Shown piece after piece: positions 1-10,185 of a DNA stretch of 64,000 bases. A program made the position numbers and the translations under genes. The notes beneath the pieces were generated by a model, which saw nothing but the letters and a program-made list of their open reading frames with translations, had not been told where the DNA came from and made no database searches. The stretch is from Clarkia xantiana subsp. parviflora. Lineage: Eukaryota; Streptophyta; Magnoliopsida; Myrtales; Onagraceae. Where the stretch lies: the NCBI GenBank assembly GCA_036873135.1, contig JAPTYO010000008.1, forward strand, positions 34,482,819 through 34,546,818. Direction: 5' to 3'. Every line of letters starts with the position of its first letter. Positions within the stretch are counted from its first letter, which is position 1.

Positions 1-1468
1 AACTTAAGGCGACTTTTCAACTTGCGCCACTTAAGGCGACTTAATATCGTGCACCACTGAAGACGACTTTACATCGTGCACCACTTAAGGCGACTTTTCT
101 CGTGCACCACTTAAGGCGACTTTATATCGTGCACCACTTAAGGCGACTTAATATCGTGCACCACTGAAGGCGACTTTGCATCGTGCACCACTTAAGGCGA
201 CTTTTCAACTTGCGCCACTTAAGGCGACTTAATATCGTGCACCACTGAAGGCGACTTTACATCGTGCACCACTTAAGGCGACTTTTTGATACTTAGAATA
301 AATCTAAGGATCGTGCACCACTCAAGGCGACTTTTCTCGTGCACCACTTAAGGCGACTTTATATCGTGCACCACTTAAGGCGACTTAATATCGTGCACCA
401 CTGAAGGCGACTTTGCATCGTGCACCACTTAAGGCGACTTTTCAACTTGCACCACTTAAGGCGACTTAATATCGTGCACCACTGAAGGCGACTTTACATC
501 GTGCACCACTTAAGGCGACTTTTTGATACTTAGAATAAATCTAAGGATCGTGCACCACTCAAGGCGACTTTTCTCGTGCACCACTTAAGGCGACTTTATA
601 TCGTGCACCACTTAAGGCGACTTTTCAACTTGCGCCACTTAAGGCGTCTTAATATCGTGCACCACTTAAGGCGACTTAATATCGTGCACCACTGAAGGCG
701 ACTTTTCAGTACTTAGAATAAATCTAAGAATCGCGCGCCACTTAAGGCGACTTTTCTCGTGCACCACTCAAGGCGACTTAATCTCGTGCACCACTTAAGG
801 CGACTTTCATCGTGCACCACTTAAGGCGACTTTTCATCGTGCGCCACTTAAGGCGACTTAACATCGTGCACCACTTAAGGCGACTTAATATCGTGCACCA
901 CTGAAGGAGACTTTTCAGTACTTAGAATAAATCTAAGAATCGCGCGCCACTTAAGGCGACTTTTCTCGTGCACCACTCAAGGCGACTTAATCTCGTGCAC
1001 CACTTAAGGCGACTTTCATCGTGCACCACTTAAGGCGACTTTTCATCGTGCGCCACTTAAGGCGACTTTACATCGTGCGCCACTTAAGGCGACTTTTCAT
1101 CGTGCACCACTTAAGGCGACTTTCATCGTGCACCACTTAAGGCGACTTAACATCGTGCACCACTTAAGGCGACTTAACATCGTGCACCACTTAAGGCGAC
1201 TTAATATCGTGCACCACTGAAGGCGACTTTTCAGTACTTAGAATAAATCTAAGAATCGCGCGCCACTTAAGGCGACTTTTCTCGTGCACCACTCAAGGCG
1301 ACTTAATCTCGTGCACCTCTTAAGGCGACTTTCATCGTGCACCACTTAAGGCGACTTTTCATCGTGCGCCACTTAAGGCGACTTTACATCGTGCGCCACT
1401 TAAGGCGACTTTTCATCGTGCACCACTTAAGGCGACTTTTCTCGTGCACCACTTAAGGCGACTTTTCA
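1..1468 (-). repeat. Tandem array of ~25-28 bp units in retrotransposon 3' UTR
   Basis: About 55 head-to-tail variants of a unit like CGTGCACCACTTAAGGCGAC plus a short A/T-rich spacer. Variants include CACTGAAGG, CACTCAAGG and GCGCCACTT. A distinct insert containing ACTTAGAATAAATCTAAG recurs at 291, 528, 711, 920 and 1236, giving higher-order periods of 237, 183, 209 and 316 bp. The array runs off the left edge of the window and ends flush with the integrase stop codon at 1469. Tat-group elements are known to carry hypervariable tandem repeats in their 3' UTR. Confidence 0.95.
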
Positions 1469-3520
1469 TCAAGCATGGTGTTTCTTCAAGTGTTCGCCAC
1501 TAAAAGAATGCTTTAACGTTCTGCCATCGAGGTCTTCCAACTTGTATGCGTTCGGAGCTGGCATCCCCACGACCTTATAAGGTCCTTCCCATTTTGGTGA
1601 CATCTTATTGATTCGATCCAAAAGGGTGAACTCGTTGCGACGCCAAACCAGCTCCCCGACAAAGAATTGTCGGGACTTCACTCGCCGATTGTAGTATCTG
1701 GCCGTCGCTAAGCGCATTCGAGCTTGGACTTCATCGGGTTCCCGCCTTTTCTCTTCGAGTAGGTCCAAGTCCAGACGTCTCACTTCATCGTTCGTTAGGG
1801 GCTCGTAATATCTCATCCGATGGGACGCCACAGCTACCTCCACAGGGGCGACAGCTTCCGTGCCATAAACGAGGCCAAACGGAGTCTCCCCTGTTGATCG
1901 TTTGGGTGTCGTTCTAACAGCCCAAAGCACATTTTCCAGTTCGTTCAGCCACTTGCCCTTCAAGGCATAGACCCTCTTCTTCAGGCCATCCATCACGATT
2001 TTGTTGGCTGACTCCACCTGGCCATTAGTCTGAGCATGGCGTACAGAAGCGGTCCGATGCTCAATGTTCAATTCTTCCAGATACTCCCTCACCTGAGAGC
2101 CGTTAAACGGTGGACCATTGTCGCTGATCACCACCTTGGGAATCCCGTATCTGGACATGATGTGGGTTTGGAGGAACTTGACGATCTGGTTCCCCGTTGT
2201 TCTGGCCAATGCCTTCGCCTTTATCCATTTCGAAAAATAATCGATTGCTACAAGTAAATACTTACATTGACCTTGTGCTTGTGGAAGAGGTCCCACCAAG
2301 TCGATGCCCCACTGCGCGAAGGGCCGCGCGCTCTTGATGGATGTCAGATTAGCGGCCGCAGCCACGATACTCGGGGCGTACCTCTGGCACGCGTCGCAGG
2401 ATCGGACCATCGCCGTCGCTTCTTTGTTCATCGTGGGCCAATAATAGCCCAAATTCAGCACTTTCCTCATGATGGATCGAGCCCCTTCATGGCAAGCCGC
2501 GACCCCTTCGTGCACCTCCTTCAGAATCCGATTGGTGTCGGGTTCTGCCAGACACTTCAAGTACGGAGTCGAGAACCAGCCCTTCTTGTATAGCTGATTA
2601 TCCAGCATTACATAATTGACCGCGATTCGACGTATCCTGCCCGCTGCTACTTGATCATCGGGGACTGCCCCCGTAGTCAGGTACGCGACTATCGGGGTCA
2701 TCCAAGTTGGCTCCTCCTCTGATCTCGCTTTAATGGCACACACCTGTGTCGGGTCGATGGTCGATAAGATCACCTTTTCTAGGAAGTGCACCTTCCGATT
2801 TTCTTCCAAGGGTGCCCCCAGGGCAAATTTGCTCAAGGCGTCTGCCTCTACGTTTTCCTCCCTCGGGATTGCCTCGATGTCGAAGCTTTTAAAGCTCTCC
2901 TTCAAGGTTTGTACCTCTCGTAGATACTTCTTCATTATCGGACTCCTTGCTTCGTATCGCCCTTGAACCTGGTTCACGATTAAAGCTGCGTCACACTTCA
3001 CTCTCAAGTGATCGACTCCAGTGCCTTTAGCAATTTTTAGGCCCGTGATAAGAGCTTCATACTCCGCTTCGTTGTTTGTGGCCTTGAATGTTAAAGCCAA
3101 GGTGTATCGGAGCGGTTCACCTTCACCCGGCGGTATCAACAAAAAGCCTGCTCCTGATCCGTCAGAACTCGAGGAGCCATCCGTATACATCTCCCAGGTA
3201 TTTTCCTTATTTGGCTGTTCTGATTGCTCTGCCCTCTCTGGTTGTTCTTCTATCGGGACCTCCATGGTTGCCCCCTCTACAGGGCCCGTTTCTTCCAGAT
3301 CGGGGGCTGTAGACTCTGCTATGAAATCTGCTAATGCCTGGCCCTTAATGGCTGTTCTCGGAGCGAAGTGTATGCGAAACTCACTAAGTTCTACTGCCCA
3401 TTTCACTAATCTCCCCGACGCATCCGGTCGGTTCAAAAAATGCTTCAAAGGCTGGTTCGTCAGCACAGTGATCTCGTGTGCGTGGAAATACGGCCTTAGC
3501 TTCCGAGCAGTAATAATCAA
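1469..3520 (-). pseudogene. pol 3' part: RNase H end, second RNase H, integrase (Tat)
   Basis: A 683-codon open frame that starts inside the RT-linked RNase H after a frameshift near 3520-3550, so its first Met is not a real start. Residues ~1-70 are the end of the first RNase H. Residues ~107-235 are a second RNase H, with DGSSSSDGSGAG, NNEAEYEAL and EADALSK motifs. Residues ~335-385 hold the integrase HHCC finger (HEGVAACHEG, CDACQ). The core has catalytic GIDLVGP, SDNGPPF and the Glu of QTNGQVESANK. A C-terminal chromatin- or DNA-binding tail ends HLKKHHA. The segment is intact in itself but separated by frame from RT. Confidence 0.9.
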
Positions 3521-4374
3521 CGCAAAGAGACGGGGACTTGATTACCCTCGACAATCTTTACTAACACAGAGCTAATGGCAAATTCAGAAACAGCCAAATA
3601 AAGGTAGAGTGGCTCGCCTGGAACCGGTTTCGCCAGCGGCGGGAGTGTGCGAAGGTGCTGCTTGAGTGCTTGGAACGCCTCTTCACATTTGGCGGTCCAT
3701 TCGAATTTTTTGTTGGCCCTCAAGACTTCAAAAAACGGCATTGATCGGTCGCTGGCTTTGGACAAGAAGCGATTCATTGCAGCTAGTCGGCCATTCAGCA
3801 CTTGCACCTCCCGATGGTTTATCGGAGACTGCATCTCCTCGATTGCCCTCAGCTTCTCAGGATTCACTTCAATTCCTCTTTGGCTCACCATGAAGCCCAA
3901 GAACTTCCCTGAGTAGACTCCGAAGGCGCATTTCATCGGGTTCAAACGAACTTGATGGAGCCTCATCCGCTCAAACGCCATGGTAAGGTTGTGCACGTGA
4001 TCCTTGGCTTGTCGGGACTTCACCAGCATATCATCCACGTAAGCTTCCATGGTTTCTCCCAGCATGTCTCCAAACAGTTTGTTCACCATCCGTTGGTAGG
4101 TTGCCCCGGCATTGATCAACCCGAAAGGCATGACATCGTAGTGATAGATGTCACTGTCCGCGTAGAACGCTGTGTGGGGGGCGTCTTCCTTGGCCATCTT
4201 GATCTGGTTGTAGCCTGAATACGCATCCATGAAACTTAACAACTCATGTCCCGATGTGGCATCCACCAGCTGGTCGATTCTCGGGAGTGGATAGCAGTCC
4301 TTTGGGCAAGCCTTGTTCAAGTCGCGGAAGTCCACACACATTCGCCATTTCCCGTTAGTCTTCTTCACCAGCAC
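3517..4374 (-). pseudogene. pol: reverse transcriptase and start of RNase H (Tat)
   Basis: The frame encodes plant Ty3/gypsy RT: WRMCVDFRDLNKACPKD, then PLPRIDQLVD, SFMDAYSGYNQI, PFGLINAGATYQR and the catalytic YVDD at about residues 112-115. It is followed by the thumb/connection and the RNase H start (APLYLYLAVSE-like). It shares its frame with the protease segment upstream, from which it is separated by one in-frame TGA at about 4399-4401. The shift into the next frame occurs near 3520-3550. An intact relative would have one continuous polyprotein here. Confidence 0.9.
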
Positions 4375-4398
4375 TGGGTTGGCAACCCAAGTCTGGAA

Positions 4399-5499
4399 TC
4401 AGAGCTCCTTAATGAACCCAGCATCGAGCAACCTGCCCACCTCTTGCTGGATCGCGATCTTCTTATCCGTGCCCATCGGACGCCTTTTCTGGGTGATAGG
4501 CTTGATCGCGGGGTCTATCTTCAGCTCGTGCACGATCACATCGGGGCTGATTCCTGGCATATCGCTAGGGGACCAGGCAAACAGCTCCTTGAACTCCTTC
4601 AACAACTCCACCAATTTTTGGGCTGTCTCTTCAGTCAGAGTAGACCCGATTTTTACCTTCCTCTGGGGTCCATCGATCTCGACCTCTTTCAGATCTTCTA
4701 CGGGGGAGGGACGCCCAAACTCTTCTCTGGGATCTGTGTCTGTCTGGAGGACAGTAATGGCCTCTCGCCTCCTCCTACGGGTGGCATTAACATAGCATTT
4801 TCGGGAAGCCACCTGGTCGCCCTTGACCTTTCCAACTCCGTGGTCGGTCGGGAACTTCATCTTCTGGTGCACAGTCGAGGCAACCGCCATCAGAGGATTA
4901 ATGGTGGTTCTCCCGATAATCGCGTTGTAGGTCCCCGCGGAATCAACCACGACAAACTCCACGTTCCTCCTTTCTGATTTCCACCCACTACCAAACTCCA
5001 CTGGTAAGGTGATTACTCCTAGCGGGTAGGAGGTTGAGCCAGAGAACCCGACCATCGGGAAGTTTGCTTCCTTTAGGTCTTTCTTTGTCTTTCCCATAGC
5101 TTCCAGCGCGTCCATGAACAGAATGTCGGAGGAGCTCCCTCCGTCGATTAGAATTCTCTTCATCTCGAACCCGTCTACATCCAAAGTTACCACTAAGGCA
5201 TCGTCGTGCGGGGTCTCTACGCCTATGAGGTCTTCCGACGAGAAGGAGATTACCATCTCTTCTTTCAAGGTCCAAGATCGGGACCTTTTACCCAGTACCA
5301 CTGCCGTAGGGATCCTAGAGGCGTAGACCTCTCGGGCGGATGAGGTATCACCCCCAGCAGCAAATCCTCCATGAATCACGTTGATAACTCGTCTCTCCTT
5401 GCGAGCACCGGGTGACTCTGGATCAGTTCTCTTCTTTTCAGGGACCGATCGCGGGATCGGGAACGGGACCGCGATCGGGACCGAGAGCGGGATCGACAC
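4399..5499 (-). pseudogene. protease and RT N-terminus (Tat)
   Basis: Contains the gag-protease linker INVIHGGFAAGG and the retroviral-type aspartic protease core ILIDGGSSSDIL (catalytic DGG at about residues 138-140). The GRTTINPL-like flap region and the STVHQKMKFPT segment typical of plant Tat/Retand proteases follow. The frame then continues into the RT N-terminus (PGISPDVIVHEL) and ends at the TGA. The first residues overlap the SR-repeat of gag in another frame, so the Met at 5499 is probably not used. Confidence 0.85.
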
Positions 5500-5957
5500 C
5501 GTTTATCCTCAACGAATTCCTTGAGCTTCCCCTTCTGGATTAGCTTTTCAATCTCCTTCTTCAGTTCCCGACAGTGATTGATGTCGTGACCATTTGCGCG
5601 GTGGAATCTACAGTAGCGATCCGTACGGGATCCCAGGAATTCTCCTTCTTTCTTCGGGGGGTACCTGGAGATACCTTGTCGTTCCATGACTGTCAGCACC
5701 TCCGCCATGGAGCAGTTGAGAGGAATATCAAGGTCCTCCCGCTTATCTTTCCTTGAAGAACGCCTATCGTCCCTCCGATCCGGACGGCCTCGATTCTTGC
5801 CACTGTCGGGTTTACCCTTTGACTTACGATCGTCGAAAGGCTTAACCGACTGCTTCCCTTTGTTCGACTTTGGGGGCTCCAGTTCTCCCGCGGCTATTTT
5901 GACTCCTGGACATCGATCTGCCGCTTCACCCTCTTCTGTAATGCCTCCATATTCCAC
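5376..5957 (-). pseudogene. gag C-terminal part with zinc-knuckle-like motif and SR repeat
   Basis: A 193-codon frame carrying basic, Lys/Arg-rich sequence, a C-x2-H-x4-H-x4-C-like motif (CRFHRANGHDINHC) and then an Arg-Ser dipeptide tract. The tract comes from imperfect repeats of CGGGATCGGGA-like DNA at about 5440-5510. It is the nucleocapsid-like end of gag, displaced by a frameshift near 5900 from the gag N-terminal frame. Frame differs again in the protease, so the SR repeat is a plausible place for slippage. Confidence 0.8.
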
Positions 5958-7009
5958 ACAGCCTTCTCAGCCACGCTGTGCATCAAGTCGGAGCCATAGG
6001 GGGCTGTCAGGTTCCGAATGAAGGTACGGATGGTTTCGCCCTCCGAGATTTCTTCGTCTATCTCTGCTACGCTGGCTGTGTACCGCTGGTAATAATGAGC
6101 CAGCGATTCGTCGGGCCTCTGCACCACCTGGGTCAGGGACCTCACGCTCTTCAATAAACGCCTCCGACCCTGATACTGCTGAATGAATCGATCGTGCATG
6201 TCTGCCCAGCAAGTGATGCAGCCTGGGGGCAGACTAAAGAACCAAGTCAGGGCCCTTTCTCCCAGTGTGTTCGGGAACAACGTACACACTATGTCTTCAC
6301 TTGGGGCTCTTCCCAGGCACGCCATGAGGTGCTTCTGGACATGGCGAACTGGATCTCCTTCGCCATCATACTCCTTTATCGTGGGGATGCCTAGCCCAGG
6401 CGGGGCTAGGGTGTCAATGAGTCGGGGGACGAAGGGATGAGTGGATCGATCCCTTAGCTCTGACACCAGCGGCTTCTGCTCTCCCATACAGATGTTCACG
6501 ATCTTTACCACCTGGTCGGGAGTGATGGGACCATTCAGGGGAATGGTCCTGTGCTGTACTGGTCCTGGTCCATCAACCACGAACCTTTCCGGCTGACCGG
6601 TTGCCCTACCTCTGTCCTGGCCTCGGGGCAGGGCTTCCTGTGCGTTTCGACCCTCTGTTGGTGGGGTCGCTTCCTCCAATGGGGGCATCTCCTCCTGCCT
6701 CCTCGCAGCCTCTCTTCGATCCAAGAGAGCCTCTACAACCGCCAGAATCATGGGCATGGCTTCCGCCACGGCCCTCGTCAAGTCTGTAGCCGGGGGAGCC
6801 TCCTGCCCCCTATTGCCCTGGTGCTGAGGAGCAATGTCTTCGGGATCTCCGTTGTGCCCCCCTGTCTGGGAGAGCTCAGCCGGAGGATGATTCTGGTTTT
6901 CCTCCTGTTCCGGTACTGAATCCAGATTCGTTGCAGCGGGGTGGCGGGAACCACCGGATTGTCCCTGTCTTCTGTTCTTGCCAGCCGCCATCGATCGAGT
7001 AGAAGGCAT
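5894..7009 (-). pseudogene. gag N-terminal and capsid part (Tat)
   Basis: The open frame extends to 7087, but its first ~26 codons cross the PBS and LTR. I take the Met at 7009 (MPSTRSMAAGKNRR) as the likely start. The N-terminal half is Pro/Glu/Arg-rich and disordered. The C-terminal half has the retrotransposon gag capsid domain (LIDTLAPPGLGIPTIKEYDG, ALTWFFSLPPGCI, then SLAHYYQRYTASVAEID). It ends at a premature stop after NMEALQKRV. Confidence 0.8.
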
Positions 7010-7027
7010 ATCAGCTTTTTGTTTGAT

Positions 7028-7044
7028 TCCCACAGACGGCGCCA
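7028..7044 (-). promoter_or_regulatory. Primer-binding site of Tat element
   Basis: On the minus strand TGGCGCCGTCTGTGGGA begins one base after the LTR end (CCAACA). The same motif follows the LTRs near 22471 and 48436, showing that three Tat-type elements in the window share priming. Confidence 0.85.
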
Positions 7045-7045
7045 A

Positions 7046-7750
7046 TGTTGGATCACGGTGGAACTCCGGTACGGACTTGAACGGCAATCCTAGCTCCTTT
7101 GCTCCACGTAATCCTGCAAGAGGGGATAGACCGGGCGGTGACCCAGAATCCCTCTCCGATGCTTAAATGAGTATTTCGTATGACTGGCAAGTAATAATCT
7201 CAGAGTGTATTCAACTCAGCGTTAGTCTTCTGAGGTGATCTCCTGCCCTTTTATAGGCAAAGAGATGCCTCAGGTACCTGGCGAACCGTTGGGGGTGGTT
7301 AGCCCGTATCCCGCGTATCTCGGATGTGATCTCGCGTATCTCAGCCATGCCCCGCGTATCTCGGCCACGCTCCGTGTATCTTAACCACGTTCCGCGTATC
7401 TCGGCCACGCCCCGCATATCTTGGCCTTATCCTCTGATAATCGAGTCCCGACTCCCGTCGGGGACTCCAGAGTTATCTCGTTGTGTCACCGCTCGGGGCC
7501 CCTCGTCATCGTGACAGGGCCAATCATTCTCAGGGATTCATCATCGGGGCCTACTTAAAGGCTTCTCATCGGGAGCTTCTAGCTCCACTGTCGGGACCGA
7601 CTCTGTCGGGACCTTACCTTGTCGGGACTCCCTTCGTCGGGACCCTTCTCCTAGGTCATCTTGACCTTCACTTTGGGCCTGGTGGGCCTGTTTGCCGTTT
7701 CCTCCCCGTTAAAGGGCCTGACGGCTGTAGTCGAACCCATCAAAGGCCAT
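7046..7750 (-). repeat. 5' LTR of Tat element
   Basis: The inner edge is exact: on the plus strand the LTR begins TGTTGGATC at 7046. The outer edge near 7735-7765 is inferred from where fold-back homology starts. A TATA box reading TATAAAAGG on the minus strand is at 7247-7255. The R/U5 part has CATCGGAGAGGG, as in the other Tat LTRs here. Tandem GTCGGGAC motifs lie at 7580-7640 and ATCTCGG-CACGC motifs at 7315-7425. Confidence 0.75.
7247..7255 (-). promoter_or_regulatory. TATA box in Tat LTR
   Basis: TATAAAAGG on the minus strand, correctly oriented toward gag and about 200 bp from the LTR inner end. Confidence 0.6.
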
Positions 7751-8231
7751 AGGTGCATCTTCCGGGAGCTCTGTGGCTCCGACCTGAGCCACAGAGCTCC
7801 GATTGGAGCTATGTGGCTTCGATTTGGGCCAATCGGGGCCGGTGGCTCCGATTTGGGCCCAATCGAAGCCGTGGTGGAGGTCGCTCGAGTTAGGTGGTGG
7901 TCACCGGAGCTGGGGTGGTGGTCGCCGGAGCCGGGGTGGTGGTTGCCGGAGTCGGGTGGTGGTCGCCGGAGCCTAGGTGGCGGTGGCCGGAGTCGTGGTG
8001 GCTTTAAGGGCATTTTTGTCTTTTCATTTCGAGTATGTGAGAGGCACACTTTGATAGAAGGGTATTTTTGGAATTTAATTTAATTTTCGGTCACATGCCA
8101 AGCACGTGACCAACTTCCGTCAGTTTTAACGGAAAAAATTAACAGAGACCTCTTATATCAACAAAGTTGAAACTTCAGACCTCTCTGGTTAACATGTGCC
8201 AAAGTTCAAACCTCTCATAGGTTATTAACCC
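7750..8231. mobile_element. Right arm of a fold-back (long inverted repeat) element
   Basis: The segment matches the right half of the complete element at 17503-18300, from the GGTGGTGGTCGCCGG-rich arm to the terminus TTATTAACCC at 8231. The left arm is missing; the Tat LTR starts at the symmetry centre. A 15-bp perfect hairpin (7765-7779 with 7786-7800) marks the centre. Open frames on both strands here are by-products of the GC-rich repeat. Confidence 0.8.
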
Positions 8232-8432
8232 TCCAACAAATGGCGGCTCTCTGTCCAGTTTTTTTTTTCCAATGTTCATTTACAAATTTATACAACTTTT
8301 TTTTTCCTAGTCACATTTATACAACTCAGTTCGGCAATACCTACCGTTTTAACTTTCACTTAAACTACACCATAACTATGAAAGTGCCACTAGCCACACA
8401 TATATTATATAATAAACTAACACATTAATTTA

Positions 8433-9976
8433 ATTCCATCATTTAGAAGAAGGGAGCCAAATAGATGGCACTATTTGGATGCTCTCAACTGGCCCCCCTG
8501 GAAGGAAGTCACTGCTTCGGCACACTTCCTTCAGGGTCAACTGCGGAGCACCAACTCCGGCCAAATCCAAGCCTAACCCTACGCCAGAAGCCTTCCCATC
8601 ACATATGGCCTTGTTTTACCTCGCCTTCACCCCACCTTCCGTCGCCGTATCCTTAAACCGGGGAGCCCGCTACCCCTTCTTCCTCCGCACCACCCCAACA
8701 TCGACACAGCCACACATCCGAGACAAAGGCAACCCATCGAAAGTGTGCACATCACCACCTCCCCAGATCCCGCACAAGAATCCCCCGATACTTCTTCAAC
8801 CACCACCACAAGCAACGCACCACCCTCACCAAACCCCAACTGGGCCTTTCCACCCTCCCCACGAACATCCAAGCCCTCCGCCCTTACAGACGTGCCCCAT
8901 ACGCACCGGTCATGAGCTCACTACACGCGTCATCGCACCTCACGCACCATCACACTCTTCCGCGCATCTCCTCACGCGCCGACAAGCCCCACCACGCGCC
9001 ACCCCATGCTCCTCCGCACGTTCTTCCACGCGCATCGACGTACAATCGTCTGCCTTCCATGCGTTCACGCGCCACCATCACCATCACGCGCCACCCACGC
9101 ATCATCGTTCGCGCCACCACACTCTGTCACGCGCTGCCACGCGCCGCCACGCACCGCCTCGCACCGCTTTGCACCACCTTGGAAGACCTCCTCCCCCATC
9201 ATCGATCGTCCTCGCCTCTCCACGCATCGTCGTGGATGCTGTCTACCGCTTTAAGCTCAAACTCGATTATATTTTGGTGGTACAACCCACTACCCTCCCC
9301 CATCTACCCCTTCCAGTTGAACTCATAGTTCGTCAGAACCAACGCTCCATTCACCGAACAACCACTGCATGATATTTACCCTTCGGGGTACCCACGATAT
9401 GACCGCGGTCGCGGTCGTATCTTATTTCCTTCTCCTTATGAAGAAGCAAAGTATTTCTTTAGCACCCCCGACGTGCGCTAGTCCTTCATGGATCTTCCGC
9501 ATGCAGGGGTGCTCCGGTAGACTGGTATCATCTCGCCCCTACCACTTAGAAATCTCTGCACTGGTCATGCGGTTATCTTTTTTTTTTTATGGAGTTTTGT
9601 GTGTTTCGGATCTGTTGTGGGTCTTGTCTGGTATCGCTTGGTGTGCAGGTCCTCTGTTAGCTAAGTCGACCTTGAGGGAGATTATTTTACCCTCTGAAGG
9701 GCTACGTTTGTTTCCGTATCAGTTGGATCCCTCCTCTCCAAGCTACTATCATTTTTTTGTGGTCACCTTCACCGTTAAGCCGATCGGGTGTTCTATTTTA
9801 TTTACTACCAGTTGTATTTCAGTTTTTTGCTCTGCTTTATTTGATTTCGTTATTATGTTAGTACCTGCTCTACTTTTTCGGGATTTGGATGTTAACCAAT
9901 TCCTCCAGAGCCGGGAATTTCTAATTTGTAGTGTGTAATCGCTCTTATTTCAATAAATTTCGGCATTGATAAAAAA
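8433..9976 (+). mobile_element. LINE-like or processed retroposed insertion
   Basis: The segment ends with AATAAATTTCGGCATTGAT followed by an A-tract, a form typical of plant LINE 3' ends. AACACATTAATTT occurs before it (8419-8431), again with one mismatch after the first A-tract (about 9976-9988), and once more after a second A-tract (10004-10016). This is what a long target-site duplication of target-primed reverse transcription looks like. Inside are Pro/His/Ser-rich low-complexity open frames (8479-9372, 9369-9938) with no domain I recognise and no visible endonuclease or RT. It could be a 5'-truncated or internally deleted LINE, or an unknown retroposed transcript. Confidence 0.5.
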
Positions 9977-10017
9977 ACACGTTAATTTACTTGGAAAAAA
10001 AAAAACACATTAATTTT

Positions 10018-10185
10018 AACACGGTTAAGAGAACGTGACAGTTAACGCGAGGATCATACTTACGGAACTCGAGCTTGTCCAGCATCTTCTGAAGGTTCTT
10101 TTTCTTGGCGTAGAAGAAACCAGCCTTGGCTGCTGAAACGAGCCTGATGAACACCGAGGCAACTTTCTTCTTTTTTTTTATCCAT
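10018..10185 (-). pseudogene. Mitochondrial ribosomal protein bL33 pseudogene
   Basis: On the minus strand, from about 10172 to 10020, the frame reads KKKVASVFIRLVSAAKAG and then FFYAKKKN, LEFRKYDPRVN and HVLLT. This follows the ~58-residue plant bL33 (RIRLVSAA-TGFFY-KK-LEFRKYDPRVNRHVLFTE). An ATG at 10183-10185 is followed by a nine-A run that puts it one base out of frame with the body. The conserved Arg after PRVN is Cys, and the last residues are unlike the family. bL33 would sit in the mitoribosome large subunit; this copy is probably dead. A functional start elsewhere cannot be excluded. Confidence 0.75.

Larger units (their letters stand above)
1..7750 (-). mobile_element. Tat-lineage Ty3/gypsy retrotransposon, decayed, 3' LTR outside window
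   Basis: Read on the minus strand the order is LTR, primer-binding site, gag, protease, RT, RNase H, second (archaeal-like) RNase H, integrase, then a tandem-repeat 3' UTR. The extra RNase H after the RT-RNase H and the TGGCGCCGTCTGTGGGA motif next to the LTR are hallmarks of the plant Tat/Ogre/Retand group. The reading frame is broken at least three times, and an in-frame TGA lies in RT, so this copy is not coding-competent. The right boundary is approximate: fold-back sequence related to 17503-18300 starts near 7750. The 3' LTR would lie left of position 1. Confidence 0.9.

Noticed and set aside
1..1468. CRISPR-like array
   Set aside because: Units are contiguous variants of one another without unique spacers, in a plant nuclear context and next to a retrotransposon.
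2036..3575. Plus-strand ORFs across the pol region
   Set aside because: Antisense shadows of RNase H and integrase coding sequence.
7651..8083. Overlapping long ORFs on both strands
   Set aside because: Produced by the GC-rich repeated arms of the fold-back element; same effect at 17745-18243 and 53551-54114.
8479..9372. 297-aa protein-coding gene
   Set aside because: Pro/His/Arg/Ser low complexity, overlapping frames equally open, no domain; lies inside a retroposed insertion.
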